DNA of 64,000 nucleotides from Antedon mediterranea (GCF_964355755.1 NC_092672.1:28390501-28454500); one strand, 5' to 3'; counted from the stretch's first letter, positions 1 to 12,243 are shown. The notes: a model not told the origin generated them from the sequence alone. Numbers and translations: made by a program.

Positions 1-88
1 TTTGTGTAATATAGTTCATATATTATGTATTCAATAAATTGGTAAGGCCCTATATTGTTTATATTTAAGGAAAGTTTATATACACTAT

Positions 89-601
89 TGTAACACTCTG
101 ACCATCAGGTCAACAACCCTTTTTCACTATTTCTCCCTACTCCATCTATTAACATTCCTAGTGGTTTCTTCCTATCCCTAGGTACTCTTTGTTCACTCTC
201 CTATAACCCACATCCTTAATCAATTACTGTTTCCTCATCATCATGGAATGTTCCCTTTACTAAATAGTCCCCTCCCAGTACATGCATATTAATTAGGACC
301 GTTCCTTTAAATATGGATGTACTGGTAAGAGGAGAGAAGAGAAGGAAAAGAGCTTGGTAGAATAAAACCTTTATAATAGAGAGAAGAGAAGGAAAAGAGC
401 TTGGTAGAATAAAACATTTATAATAGAGAGAGGAAAACGTATGTAATGTAGCCAGAACAGACTGTATTACATTGCATATTTAAATAAAACTGTATCTGAC
501 CATAAACCATATTTGCTGTTGGTACATTTTGTGACTGTGTGAAATCCTGCCGCTCAGACTATATGGTATAGTAACGGATACACTAAAATACCACCGTTAC
601 A
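89..601. mobile_element. left LTR of an LTR-retrotransposon remnant
   Basis: A 513-bp repeat with TG...CA ends inside a longer inverted end (TGTAAC...GTTACA). It is preceded by ctat (85-88), which also follows the right LTR (1136-1139), a 4-bp target duplication. Around 332-430 it contains a tandem duplication of about 47 bp, each copy carrying an AATAAA word. The sequence agrees with the right LTR except for about one visible difference (cctttaaata versus ccttaaaata near 305 and 839), so the insertion is young. Confidence 0.85.
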
Positions 602-622
602 ACTGGTTCCCACACCAATTAA
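602..622. other. 21-bp interior between the two LTRs (possible primer-binding-site remnant)
   Basis: Only 21 bases separate the LTRs. Two bases after the left LTR comes TGGTTCCCACACC, the usual position and TGG start of a tRNA primer binding site. The gag-pol interior and any polypurine tract are absent, so the element is non-coding and either internally deleted or a tandem-LTR product. Which tRNA would be matched was not tested. Confidence 0.5.
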
Positions 623-1135
623 TGTAACACTCTGACCATCAGGTCAACAACCCTTTTTCACTATTTCTCCCTACTCCATCTATTAACATTCCTAGTGGTT
701 TCTTCCTATCCCTAGGTACTCTTTGTTCACTCTCCTATAACCCACATCCTTAATCAATTACTGTTTCCTCATCATCATGGAATGTTCCCTTTACTAAATA
801 GTCCCCTCCCAGTACATGCATATTAATTAGGACCGTTCCTTAAAATATGGATGTACTGGTAAGAGGAGAGAAGAGAAGGAAAAGAGCTTGGTAGAATAAA
901 ACCTTTATAATAGAGAGAAGAGAAGGAAAAGAGCTTGGTAGAATAAAACATTTATAATAGAGAGAGGAAAACGTATGTAATGTAGCCAGAACAGACTGTA
1001 TTACATTGCATATTTAAATAAAACTGTATCTGACCATAAACCATATTTGCTGTTGGTACATTTTGTGACTGTGTGAAATCCTGCCGCTCAGACTATATGG
1101 TATAGTAACGGATACACTAAAATACCACCGTTACA
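623..1135. mobile_element. right LTR of the same remnant
   Basis: Second 513-bp copy with the same TGTAAC...GTTACA ends, followed by ctat (1136-1139). The undisturbed right arm of the palindrome (around 3140-3175) shows the empty site with a single ctat, confirming both the boundaries and the 4-bp duplication typical of Ty3/gypsy-like integration. Confidence 0.85.
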
Positions 1136-3240
1136 CTATTATTTTATGCCTACCAATATTAGTATTAATTGTTTATGTAACTATTTTGTCTAATTGCATT
1201 GATTTTTTGTATAGGCCAATGGCATTAATGTTTTCTCAAATCAAATTAGCCTAATAATGCCATATTTACAAACATAATTCATTGATTTCTGATATTCTGT
1301 ACTTGTGTATGCATTACTAAAATAGTAGTTATTAAATTTCATTTATAATGTATGTATAAACTTTTATTCAGTTTTTTTTTTACATTTTTAAGTTTAACAA
1401 TTATTAAAATACCTATCTACCTTTCTGTTATTGTTACTATTATAATATTTTTTGAGGCAGATTGATTTCAATAAAAAAATTTTAAACAATTAATTTGATT
1501 TATACTGTACTATGTTAGTTCAGGAGATGAAGTGTGTGTTGGTAGAATCTGGTGTGTTGGAGGTTGGTGATGTGAGGTGTATTTTTGTCACTTTAAGACC
1601 TAAATTAGATGTTTTCTGAAGAAAAGAAGTAAGTGGATAGGCTTTCAAACAACTCCAAGAAGATTCACACAAAAATAATTACTTCCCAATAAAATAGTAT
1701 GTAACAGTGTATATTACACTACATTGAATAAACTCGAGCGGAAAAATAACACACATAAAAAATCATTCATTTGCTTGTCGAAAAGCTCTCTCTCTAGTTT
1801 TCTATTAATTTATTAATAATTATTATTAATTAATGAGTAATATAAACTTATTTTTAACATTTAATGCTGGAAGCTGATTCTACTCCTAACAAGGTTTCAT
1901 ACCTCCAAATTTCGTCAACGTATTCAAAGCACTTCAATAAATATCACATTGAACATTAAAAATTAGGGTTATGGATAGAATTTTGCTTAAAAACATATAC
2001 AAAAAACATCGATAAAAAATACTTTTCGAATTTAAAAACATTTGAAACTTCTTTTATAATGTTCAATATAGGTTGCTCTATTCACAGAAACAAAATTTCA
2101 TTCATGAACGTTTTTTGTTGGTTGTTTTTTTCAAAATCGTTATTAGGTTTAAAAAATGCATTGGAATTGTATGGTCTTTCATAAGTGTACATTTTGTAAA
2201 ATTAAAAAATCAGTAATATGGCTCGATAGTTTTTTTTTTTTTTGCAATATGGATGGAGCAACCTATATTGAACATTTATACCAAGTATCAAATGTTTGTG
2301 AATACGAAAACTATTTTTTATCAATGTTTTTTGTATATGTTTTAAGCAAAATTCTATACATAACCCTAATTTTTATTGTTCAATGTGATATTTATTGAAG
2401 TCCTTTGAATACGTTGATGAAATTTGGAGGTATGAAACTTTGTTTGGAGTAGAATCAGCTTCCAGCATCAAATGTTAAAAAATATGTTTATATTACTCAT
2501 TAATTAATAATAATTATTAATAAATTAATAGAAAACTAGAGAGGGCGCTTTTCGACAAGGAAATGAATGTTTTTTTATGTGTGTTATTTTTCCGCTCGAA
2601 TTCATTCAATGTACTTTAATATACACTATTACATACTATTTTATTGGGAAGCCTATTCGCTTCTTTTCTTCAGAAAACATCTAATTTAGGTCTTAAAGTC
2701 ACAAAAATACACCTCACATCACCAACCTCAAACACACCAGATTCTACCAACACACACTTCATCTCCTGAACTAACATAGTATAGTATAAGTCAAATTAAA
2801 TGTTTTAAATTTTTTTATTGAAATCAATCTTCTGCAAAAAATATTATAATAGTAACAATAACAGAAAGGTTGATAGGTATTTTAATATTTTTTAAACTTA
2901 AAAAGGTAAAAAAAAACTGAATAAATGTTTATACATACATTATAAATGAAATAAAATAACTACTATTTTAGTAATGCATACACAAGTACAGAATATCAGA
3001 AATCAATGAATTATGTGTCTAAATATGGCATTATTAGGCTAATTTGCTTTGAGAAAAACATTAATGCCATTGGCCTATACAAAAAATCAATGCAATTAGA
3101 CAAAATAGTTACATAAACAATTAATACTAACAATATTGGTAGGCATAAAATAATAGTGTATATAAACTTTCCTTAAATATAAACAGTATAGGGCCTTACC
3201 AATTTATTGAATACATAATATATGAACTATATTACACAAA

Positions 3241-4774
3241 AGAAATATAAATGAATTTATAAGGACATGATTATCAATATAATTTAATATTATGTTCATA
3301 TTATTATATTATATCAGAGATTTTCAAAAACATAGTTTGGTAACATTTAGTTTCTGTTTCAGACCTTTAATATTTGGAAATACCCTATAATAATTATAAA
3401 ACATTCTTGTTTTCAATGCCATTATGCGGTTAAAAACAAGTACAGCAGCATGCATATGTAGATACAGTACACCTATATATTGTGAGAACATAATTTCAAT
3501 AATTTCTTTGTTAGTTATCAACCTAGGGGTTAAATTATTAGGAACACATTGGTTTATTTTTTATATGTGTACAGAAATTCGTTCTTCTAGCCTCAGATCA
3601 TTCCTGAAGTTAGACATAAATCACATCAATTAGTATTAAGTAATGGATATTAGATGAAGTACAGTAGGCCTACAAGTACATGTTTCAGGAGGATACTTTA
3701 TGTTAAAGGTGATAATTAGTTTAAATGTTACCCCAATGAAATTTATTCAATTACCAGGTTGAAGTAGTCTGGTGGAAACACTACTATATGTACTCATGTA
3801 GAACACAGTCAGTTCTACCAAGGTTAGAGGTGGGTGCCAACACTTGAGATAAGTGGAAACATGACCTTTTCAATAGTAAATCCATTACCAGCATTATAAA
3901 TAAAATGTTAAAAAGATGAGAATGCAAGTAAATATTAGATTCATAGTCCTCATTATGCACAATGGTTTTCTACTATCACATTATTAAAATATAAAACAAT
4001 CATATAGCCTTTAATGAATTTACATGGAGGTCTATCCAAATAAATTTAAATAAAAGGGTCGTAATATGTCTTTGTCTTCAGTTCGTGGAAAATGAACAAA
4101 AAATAATCAAAATATCCTGCCAGTTTGCGTTCAGTACAACCTGCTTAGTTTTTAATACGAGTACTGCTTTCTATACACATAACTTTGATTTCTGCAAAAA
4201 AAAAAATCTCTGTAATAATGTACTTTTTAATTACTGTAATAATCTAGGCATAGATTATGTTGACCAGGCCAGTGAGAGGACGATCGACTGTACAGTACTA
4301 CCATAAGTCCTCTAGGTGGATACAACTTATTTCTTGTCTACAAAGTGTACAGTAGTATGCTAGTACTATTATTAGATTAGGTAGTTGGAGTAGTTTGGAG
4401 AGATACATCTATTTATTAGAGAGTACTTTATATTTATAGATATAATACCAATAGGTACCATGTATTGGGATGCAATTCAACAGTTATGAATACAAAAAAC
4501 TCTGTATGCTTTTATTCTGGCTGTGAAATATAAAATTGTTAAATGAAAAAGAAAATTTAGGGTGATCATCCCAGTATTTACAGTCTAAATTTGATCTTTA
4601 TGCAACAATAGGCATAAACGATTTTTTAATTAACAGGTATAAAAGCAAATTAAAAGCCCTACGTACTCTGTATGTTGGAGGAAATAAGCATAAGTGCAAA
4701 TAAATCCTTGACCACAGGATGTAATTCACTATTTGGAATCAGTAGTACACGACTGTGTTGGACCATAATGTGGT
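3241..4774. other. no gene recognised
   Basis: AT-rich sequence with short open frames of at most about 73 codons and no recognisable domain, tRNA or long repeat. It contains one copy of the TAGGCCTA word (near 3665). Confidence 0.6.
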
Positions 4775-4783
4775 TGACGGGCC

Positions 4784-5757
4784 GCAATTTTTTTTTTCGT
4801 ACATAAGTTGGGGACCCCCTCATGAAACGTCACAAAATAAACATGAATAATTCATCAGTTAAATTTTCTTGTTCCGTGTGCACCCAAGCGTATAGCAACA
4901 AGAAGTGAGCACACAAGTGCGGTACGATTCTAGGCCTATCTCCGCTGTTGTTGCGGCGTGCGATTTCATAGAAGATAGCGGCGTTGTGTGTGGATTGTCG
5001 AAATAATCAGCCTTAGTTTATGGTGTTTTTAATATAATTTATTACTAAAAAATTACGTGTTAAAATTATAGTTTCTATTAATACTATTAGGCCTAATTAT
5101 TAGTCTCTAAACCCATGTGTGTCTATTCTAGTAGTAGCTGTGTGGGGGTGTGTGTGACGTGTGTGTGTTAGGTATGACCAAAGATAGTTATCTTTGGTAT
5201 GACACAATCCGAGTAATAAGTCAGCAAAATTAAACAATAAACATTACACAAAAATACATTTTTTATTCTCGTGGGTCAAATCTTCCCATCTCATGTGTTC
5301 ATATACGGGCATTTTTAAAGTTCCTTTGAGTACATGCATATTGTTTGATAATAAAATAGCAGAATTAAAAAAATACAGTACACAAATTATATACACATTC
5401 TTTATTCTTGTGGCTCTAAGCTTTCTTTGGGCTATGTCCAATGAATTACTACTTAGTTTAATCATGGAGGTATAAAAATATACCTCCATGGTTTAATGTC
5501 TTGCCTAGCTGTCGATTAGCCTCGACTCGACACATTTTGTGTGAAGAAGAGTGCGCGAAGGCAATCACGTGAATTGACTTATAATCCTAGGCCTACTGTA
5601 GAAAGTATCGTTTATCGTATCGCAGTTGTGTAATCACTTCTTGTTGCTATACGCTTGGGTGCACACGGAACAACAAATTTAACTGATGAATTATTCATGT
5701 TTATTTGGTGACGTTTCATGAGGGGGTCCCCAACTTATGTACGAAAAAAAAAATCGC
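4784..5757. mobile_element. non-autonomous long-TIR DNA transposon, copy 1 (Mutator-like by target duplication)
   Basis: A 974-bp element bounded by terminal inverted repeats of about 125 bp. The left end begins GCAATTTTTT then cgtacataagttggggaccc; the right end is its reverse complement. It is flanked by the 9-bp direct repeat tgacgggcc (4775-4783 and 5758-5766). The interior has an inverted word pair around ccaaagatag/ctatctttgg near 5180 and no transposase. Long TIRs with 9-bp duplications fit Mutator-like elements by general knowledge; the assignment was not tested by search. Confidence 0.85.
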
Positions 5758-6189
5758 TGACGGGCCAGGAATGATGGTAGTGCCCAGTATACAGTGTAGT
5801 TTAGCCCATAGAGAATATCTCTATGTTTAGCCTCAAGGCAATACCATGTAGCTGGATTAGATTTCATGAGATTTGGTGTGTGATGATTCAGTTTGATAAT
5901 TAGCTGTGAAAAAAAATTGTTGAATTATGAAGAAAATATTGTAAAATATAACAAGGAAGTTATACTATAGTATAATTAAGGGGTAACCGTAAAATATATT
6001 ATAATAATAAATGCAATGGGAATTACTATTACTACTAATATTATGTATACAATACAATATTACAGTTAAATTCATAGGTCGATATTATTTTATTATTATA
6101 AGGAAATCTGTTTTAGAATGAGAAAAAACCGTCCCAACCTAGATTTGAACCCAGCTATCAATAAAGCTATAAAGCTATTGGTACGAGTT

Positions 6190-6755
6190 GACCAATTATT
6201 TGGGTACGAGTTAGCCAAGTTTGGTACGAGTTGACATGGGTATGTTACGGGTTGACCAGCACCCTAGAATACGGATAAAGATCAACCCGTACCCCCATGC
6301 CGACTCGTTCCCATCCCATGGTAGAATACTACTTACATGTTAGTTTAGCCTAGCTGGGCTAACCTACCTCACCTCTCACATGCCCTCCTGAAAAAACGCG
6401 ACCGAAATTACTGGAACCCTAGCCTACTAGACCTAGATAGTAGTGATCCGTAGTACCATGGAACTATAATAAATGGTAGACGTACTAGTACTGTGTAGTA
6501 TATGTTAACATGTCTGGCTCCACGACACGAGGCCATTTTATGCTCATAGGATGGCTTTTTTGGGCGTCCCAATGTAGGCCTATGCCTATAGCTAGGACAG
6601 ATTTCCCATTCCTGCAGGCCTGTAGCCTATGTTCTAATAGGGCGGCCGGGTGTACTCTGGTCGATTCACCCCTGGTCAACTCGTACCCATGCCAACTCGT
6701 ACTTAACTTCCTACCCTAAACTCGTATCAAACCAAATAATTGGTTGATTTGCCGC
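6190..6755. mobile_element. inverted-repeat element built on the word TACGAGTTGAC
   Basis: The left end (about 6190-6260) holds three copies of gtacgagttg/ggtacgagtt words and the right end (about 6658-6751) holds their reverse complement (ggtcaactcgtacccatg and relatives). Both outer edges carry ccaattatttgg in opposite orientation. That gives terminal inverted repeats of roughly 65-70 bp around a 430-bp centre. Overlapping short frames on both strands (6485-6719) come from this structure and are not called as genes. No clear target duplication is visible. Confidence 0.55.
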
Positions 6756-7773
6756 TAGACTAGTAGGCCTAGCGTAGCTACAATATTCATTATGCCCTGC
6801 TAAAAAGGTAGATGAGCATGAGTATAATAATAACAATTGACTAGAAGGCCTAAAAGCGGCGGAAAACACCTATCCATTCTTGCATGGCAGTACGAAAACC
6901 TGCCTATGGTTGTACATCATTGTAAATTGTCAACACACACTGTGCTACAGACAGTGTACCATGTGTTAAAAGTACAGCATTTATAGCAGACAGCAACGTG
7001 TAAAACTTGCTATAGTTTTACAGATAGCACCTGTGGACAGTAGCAGAATCGGGTGTATTAATGCATTTTGTTAGCTTAAACTTAAAACAAAAACAAATAC
7101 CCTGCAATGCCTTAGCTTGTATTTCTGATTTACAGGTACTTGAGGTCATTGAAGCAAACCGTCCAAACAGGACATTAGTCACAAATGGATGAAACGTGTT
7201 GTGTTTAACGTATGTGCTCTGTGCAACGTCTGTCCTATGGAGAACGTCCACTTGCACAAACTTAAAGATTGAATGCAGTCTACGCCTCGATGTGGGCCAG
7301 ATGACGGAATGAATACTTCCAAAATCAGACGTTTGTTTGCAAAACACGAAACAAATCCAGGTACTGCATGAAACCATTCTTGTTCAGTACCATGTAACAC
7401 CTTTATTTTTACTTTTTTTGACATAATAAGTCAATTGACTTTGATTAAAATGGTTAGTAAAATGAGTCTCACTATCTATAATTTCGCTGGAATCATAGGG
7501 AAATCATGTGACAGTATCACATGCCCAAGATTATCCTACCTTCACTTGATATACACGCCGCTTGTGATACACATGTGACACACGAGAGATGGTGTATTAC
7601 GGAGTTTTCCCATAACATTGGACAAACAATGAAATATGGAGAAACAGTAGTGATAATTGGGTTTCTCAGTGGCATATTCTATTGTTATCTATTTTCCCCA
7701 AAACAATTGTTTTAAATATAACAAAACGTTAAAAATGTTTGTATTACCAAATAAATATGTTGTATTTTTTCAG
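6756..7773. other. upstream or intronic sequence of the death-domain gene; no exon certain
   Basis: Minus-strand frames at 7018-7377 and 7179-7424 overlap each other and show no domain I recognise. On the plus strand an acceptor-like cttgtatttctgatttacag ends near 7134 and a donor-like CAGGTACT lies near 7360, but all three frames between them contain stops. Earlier exons of the plus-strand gene are therefore not identified. Confidence 0.4.
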
Positions 7774-8144
7774 CTTTCCAACCCACTGCTACTCAAGAAA
7801 ACTCAAATGTTCCAGGGTTTCTGCGATTTCTCATTGGCATCTATAAAGACATTCCTTCACCAATCTTGCCATTAGAAGTTATGACACAGATTTGTGTTCG
7901 TCTGGATCCTCTTCGCTCAACAGACTACAATGACTGGCGTGGCGTAGCATGTAAGGTTGGCTATGATCGTTACATAGACTACATCATGAGCATGAGCTTT
8001 GTATCAATGATCAATAGCCCTACTATGTGTGTAATGCATGGATGGTCTGAGAAAGGTTTGTCATTGAACGATTTTAAGGGGTGTATGATTGAAATGAATC
8101 GTCATGATGTTGTAAGTATAATTGATGAACATCTTAACCTGTAA
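7774..8144 (+). CDS. terminal exon of an UNC5-like death-domain protein
   Basis: After a textbook acceptor (a T-run ending in cag, 7761-7773) one frame runs open to TAA at 8142-8144, about 123 codons. The C-terminal 95 residues read as a death domain: LPLEVMTQICVRLDP, then DWRGVACKVG for helix 2, SPTMCVMHGW for helix 4 and SLNDFKGCMIEMNRHD for helices 5-6. The L-P-x-x-V-x-x-x-I-C-x-x-LDP start and the S-P-T...W spacing resemble the C-terminal death domain of UNC5 netrin receptors, which couples to apoptotic and cytoskeletal signalling. The exon enters in phase 2, so upstream exons must exist but are not found in the 4.5 kb to the left. Other death-domain families (ankyrin-like, NF-kB p100/p105-like) remain possible. 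Confidence 0.7.
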
Positions 8145-8224
8145 AGATGGATGAACAAAGTAGAATGATGAATAACAGTTTACTGTATTTATTCAGAGAG
8201 TTATGTAGAATTAAAATCAATTCT

Positions 8225-8230
8225 AATAAA
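8225..8230 (+). promoter_or_regulatory. candidate poly(A) signal of the death-domain gene
   Basis: AATAAA lies 81 bases after the stop codon. It is the first such hexamer downstream; cleavage site and use are not shown by sequence. Confidence 0.4.
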
Positions 8231-9065
8231 TTTTATAAACTCAAAGACACATCTTTTCAAACAGAAGCTTAACTCAATAGACACATTTCTAAAGAATTCA
8301 AATATTGATATTGATTTATATATACATTCCGCTTTAATGTTTAAATGTATTGTTCAACTAATATTGTTTGAATATATTAAAATAAGCAATGAAATTAATA
8401 TGCAAATCTTACAAATATTATTATAATTTGAGAAACAATAATGAAACAAAGTACTATAGGCACTGCAGCACTAGGTTGTGAAGTTGCAGTGAAAACACAT
8501 AAGAGAAAATATTTATGAGAGTACTGGTTCTGGTTTAATGAAATTAAATCACTTCTTCGGAGCTTGAGATACCGGTAAAATCCAGAAACTAATTTGCATA
8601 ACAAACTTTGTTTCACAAAAATATCTTCACTAATAGTTTGTACTTAACTTCGAATAAGGATTTCTTACAAAACATCGTCTATTTTAACTAAAACTTATAA
8701 CTTAACTAAATCAATCATTCTGTTTAGTATGTGTTAGATTTCTATATTTTCAAATAAGAAGCAAATAATACAAGTATCACAATGTGTTTTTCAAGGATAT
8801 TATCACCCATGATTATATTGGTAAGTAAACGTATAACCAGCTTTTGTCTGTAACATTATATAACCAATGTTTGTGTATAAGTTTATTATCTTATGTGTCC
8901 CATCACATTAGTACTACTGTTAGATTAGTTGCATTAGTTGTAAACATTAGCTTAAAAAAATACTTTCCAAATTGTTTTAATACAGTATTGTATTTATATA
9001 TGAACAATGCACTTTTTACAGTTTTTGTGATGTTTGTGTTAATATTTTGTGTGAATGTTTATAAG
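8231..9065. other. no gene recognised
   Basis: AT-rich sequence following the death-domain gene and preceding the minus-strand LINE. Short frames on both strands (8395-8616, 8844-9104) lack domains; the latter runs into the poly(T) that is the LINE tail. Confidence 0.55.
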
Positions 9066-12000
9066 TTGCAACAATTGTTTTTTTTTTTGTTTTTTTTTTT
9101 TTAATTTTATTTTCTATATTTCATAAAACAGTATACATTACATAACTTGGTTACATTACAAAGTAATACAAAATAATAATAAAGTAACCTTTTCAAGTTA
9201 CAAAACATATATGGCTATTTTTATACATAAATATCAACAGTCTAGCTATTTTTAAAAACAATGTACTTTTCAATTTCTTTATACCTCTCATATACCGATT
9301 TAAAGTGATTTATATGAGGTTTTTGTTCGTTAACTTTGCAGTTATAAATATACAATTTTACAATCAGTATTAAGTTATTAATTGCATGATTATTTCTATG
9401 ATTTTCAATACCAAAACATATCCTTTCTTTATCTAGAATCACTTTTCTTTTAAACTGTTGTTCAATAATAACTTGTATTTTCCTCCACATGACATCAATT
9501 ACTTTGCATTCCACGAACATGTGTATTAAAGTTTACTCTTTTTCTAAACAAAATTCACAAATTGGTGATTCAACAATTGATATCTTATGTAGAAAAGAGT
9601 TAGTATAAATGATACGGTGAATAAATTTATATTGAAAGTTTTTAAGTTTCGTATTGATTGTGCATTTATGCAAAGTTGTGAATATCATATCCCATTGCAA
9701 TTGTGTATTATCCAGTTCCTTTTCCCATCTGGACTCGATTCTATCGGGCACTGTTGCATATTTTTTAACGAAATGAGAATACAAGTGTTTACAACTTCTT
9801 TTTGTTTTCATCAAATTATTTATTTTAGAATTTTCGATTATTAAATTTGATGGGTTTGTATCGGTATTCTCAAGTATTGTTTGCTTCCAGTGCCTTGGAA
9901 TTGAGTGTAAAATTTGATGGTAAAGTAAAAAATTTGGTTTAAAATTGTATCGTTCTTCGAATTCTTCTAAATTAAGAATTCGGTTGCTATGAGTCAAAAT
10001 ATCTTTAATGTATTTGATATTTTTGTCCCACCAAACCTTATTTATACTGAATTCATTGATTTCAAAAAATTTCACCGTTCTCAGTAATAAGTTTTGTAAT
10101 GTTTTTTTTATTATAATTTCCACGTTCTAAATTTAGGAAGTATTTCGTATTCTTTTCACCTTCCTCCACATATTTGGCTCTTGATCTAATCATAGAACCA
10201 CGTGTTTTAAATTCATAAAGTTGTTCAAGTTCATTTTTTTTATTTGAATTTGTTCGTTTAGTGTTTGATCATTTTTATTGCAAAATTGCTCTTCTAGAAT
10301 TTTTATTTCATTTTGTAATTTTTTAATGTTATTTTTTTTTTCATTTTATTTTGTTTACTAGCAAATTTGATTGTTGTTCTTCTTATGTTACATTTTGTCA
10401 TTTCCCAAATAGTGTTAGGGTTATTTTCTGCACATTCTATCTTGGTGGTTTTTATTGTTTCTATAATATCCTTCACGTAGTTGGGATCCTGTAATAAACT
10501 AGTGTTCAACTTCCAAAAACCAGGGCCTCTGTTGTGTATCAATCCATTTATTGAAAGTGTTATTAATGAATGATCAGTTTTAAAGCCTGATATAATTGCA
10601 GTGTCGCTCACGTGTGCCCATAGAGAATATGAGATAAGAAAATAATCAATTCTACAAAATATTGGTGGGGAGTGATTTGAGTGCCATGTAAATAATTGTT
10701 TCTTTGGGTTCTGTACTCTCCAAATATCAATTAAATCTAATTTGTCTATAACTTTATTAATTTGCTCGGTGCATTTTGGATGCGTTTGTCCCTTGCCATG
10801 TTTTTTATCGACAGACGAATTCAAAAGCGTATTAAAATCACCACCAATGATAATAGGGTTTTTTCCTAATTCCTCAATTTTGTCACATAAAAGTTAAAAA
10901 AAGTTACTGTCATCATTATTGGGTCCGTAAATGTTTGCAATGGTAAATGATTTTTCATTAATTGACATGTTTGCAATGATTATTCTACCATTGTCATCCT
11001 GATAAACACTATCAAATTTGTATGTAGCATTCGGTTTAAAAAGTACACATACTCCGGCAGAATTGGATGTGCCATTACTGAATAATATATTGTGCCTCCA
11101 TTCTTTTCGCCATGTTGATTCTAATTCGCTTGTGCAGTGTGTTTCTTGTAAAAAATAAATGGAAAAAGGATGATCATGTAACCAATTAAAAACCGTCCGA
11201 CGCTTAAACGAGTTTCTTAGGCCCCGTACATTCAAACTACATATTTCTACATTTGCCATAGTGATATTATTTTTGGTTTACTTTTCTTTATAATCAATAC
11301 TACTGTATAACAACGTATTGCTTTAGGGTTAATACTCATGGCAAGTATGAACACAATATATATACATACACATACACATACACAATTCATACATTAAGGT
11401 AGTGATAACATATCTAATATAAAAGTATAAAAACATAGTATAGCTTTTAAAAAAAATAAGGTAGCTAGGCCTAAAACTGGATCGACCTATTACCGCTAAA
11501 CAGCAGCTCCTCATGAGTAAGCATTGTTCCATAATAAGCGAAAATTAAACATACTATGCCTAGCCTACATATTTCCGGTACTTCACAAGTGAGCGATGTA
11601 TTATACTTAAGAAGGTAGATAATAAATTGTTTTGGTGTGGAATTAGAAATTTGATGCATCATTAATAGCATTTACTGGATAAAGGAAAGAGTTTTGATTT
11701 TGATAGTTATTAACCAAAATAACCACGGTGTATTTGGCAATGCCTATCTGCCTGCACTGCATGACGCTGAGTACCGGCATTATGTAGGCAAGAGTATTGT
11801 TATTCATGAACGCTATTTTATTGGTTCCTATTGGTTGATTGATATTAGCAATATTGTCCAAATATGGTATGTCTTGGACGTAGTATTTTTGCCATCGTTT
11901 ACCGTGTAATCGTCCGTCTGCATTTATAATCTTATAACAAATCATTACATTAATTTACAGTTAATAATCAATAGTAATAAACATACATACATTTTTTAAG

Positions 12001-12243
12001 CAATGAATATCCCTTGAATGATGTTTCAAACGATGGTTGCGAACCATCGTATCCGTAGTGATGTTAGCCATACAACTCATTGAGTATGGTATGTTGGCAT
12101 GTACAGCATTGTTCATGAGCATCGTTCCATTGGTTTCTATTGTTTGGTTATTCAGCATGTACAAAATATGGTAAACGTAGAGTTTGGCATTTCAGCCATT
12201 TGCAACAATTGTTTGATTTTCAGCCAGTTGCAACAATTGTTTG
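9066..12243 (-). mobile_element. Tx1/L1-like LINE, minus strand, internally deleted
   Basis: The 3' end is a poly(A) tail seen as two T-runs at about 9078-9102. A 15-17-bp word, ttgcaacaattgttt, occurs immediately left of the tail (9066-9080) and again at 12200-12214 and 12228-12242, consistent with a target-site duplication from target-primed reverse transcription. Between lie an endonuclease segment, the linker and a C-terminal region, but no RT. The 5' part (about 11690-12180) contains two diverged repeats sharing words such as attggttyctattg, perhaps 5'-UTR monomers. Confidence 0.75.
9242..11259 (-). pseudogene. LINE ORF2 remnant: endonuclease plus C-terminal domain, RT core missing
   Basis: Reading leftward from the ATG at 11259: an APE-type endonuclease with LNVRGLR, the catalytic-glutamate motif LQETHC, IYGPN, GGDFN (in the interval 10824-10893, another frame) and RIDYFLIS followed by TDHSLI. 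It is broken by a frame change near 10890. The endonuclease-RT linker follows (IRSRAKYVEEGEKNTKYF near 10150-10210), then a jump near 10060-10100 straight to the C-terminal region (10123-9242) with WWDKNIKYIKDI, HRIIYTNSFLHK and a CEFC...H...C metal-binding pattern interrupted by a stop at about 9533. Fingers, palm and the YADD-type box are absent, so it cannot reverse transcribe. Organisation and motifs match the Tx1/L1 group. Confidence 0.8.

Larger units (their letters stand above)
1..3240. repeat. giant imperfect palindrome, left arm broken by an LTR pair
   Basis: Bases 1-88 plus 1136-2078 recur as reverse complement in 2256-3240, leaving a loop of about 180 bases (2079-2255). For example ggtaaggccctatattgttt (41-60) pairs with aaacagtatagggccttacc (3181-3200), and 2061-2078 pairs with 2256-2273. 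The arms differ by scattered substitutions and small indels, so they are not a simple assembly mirror. No convincing protein is encoded; the 80-codon frame in the loop has no recognisable domain. The left arm reaches base 1 and may continue outside the window. It could be a foldback-type transposon or an old inverted duplication. Confidence 0.85.

Noticed and set aside
5244-5489. Overlapping plus and minus frames of 60-81 codons
   Set aside because: They lie inside the non-autonomous long-TIR element, are not conserved as frames in copy 2 and contain no transposase motif.
7018-7424. Minus-strand frames of 119 and 81 codons
   Set aside because: They overlap in different frames, have no recognisable domain and no supporting splice or promoter signals.
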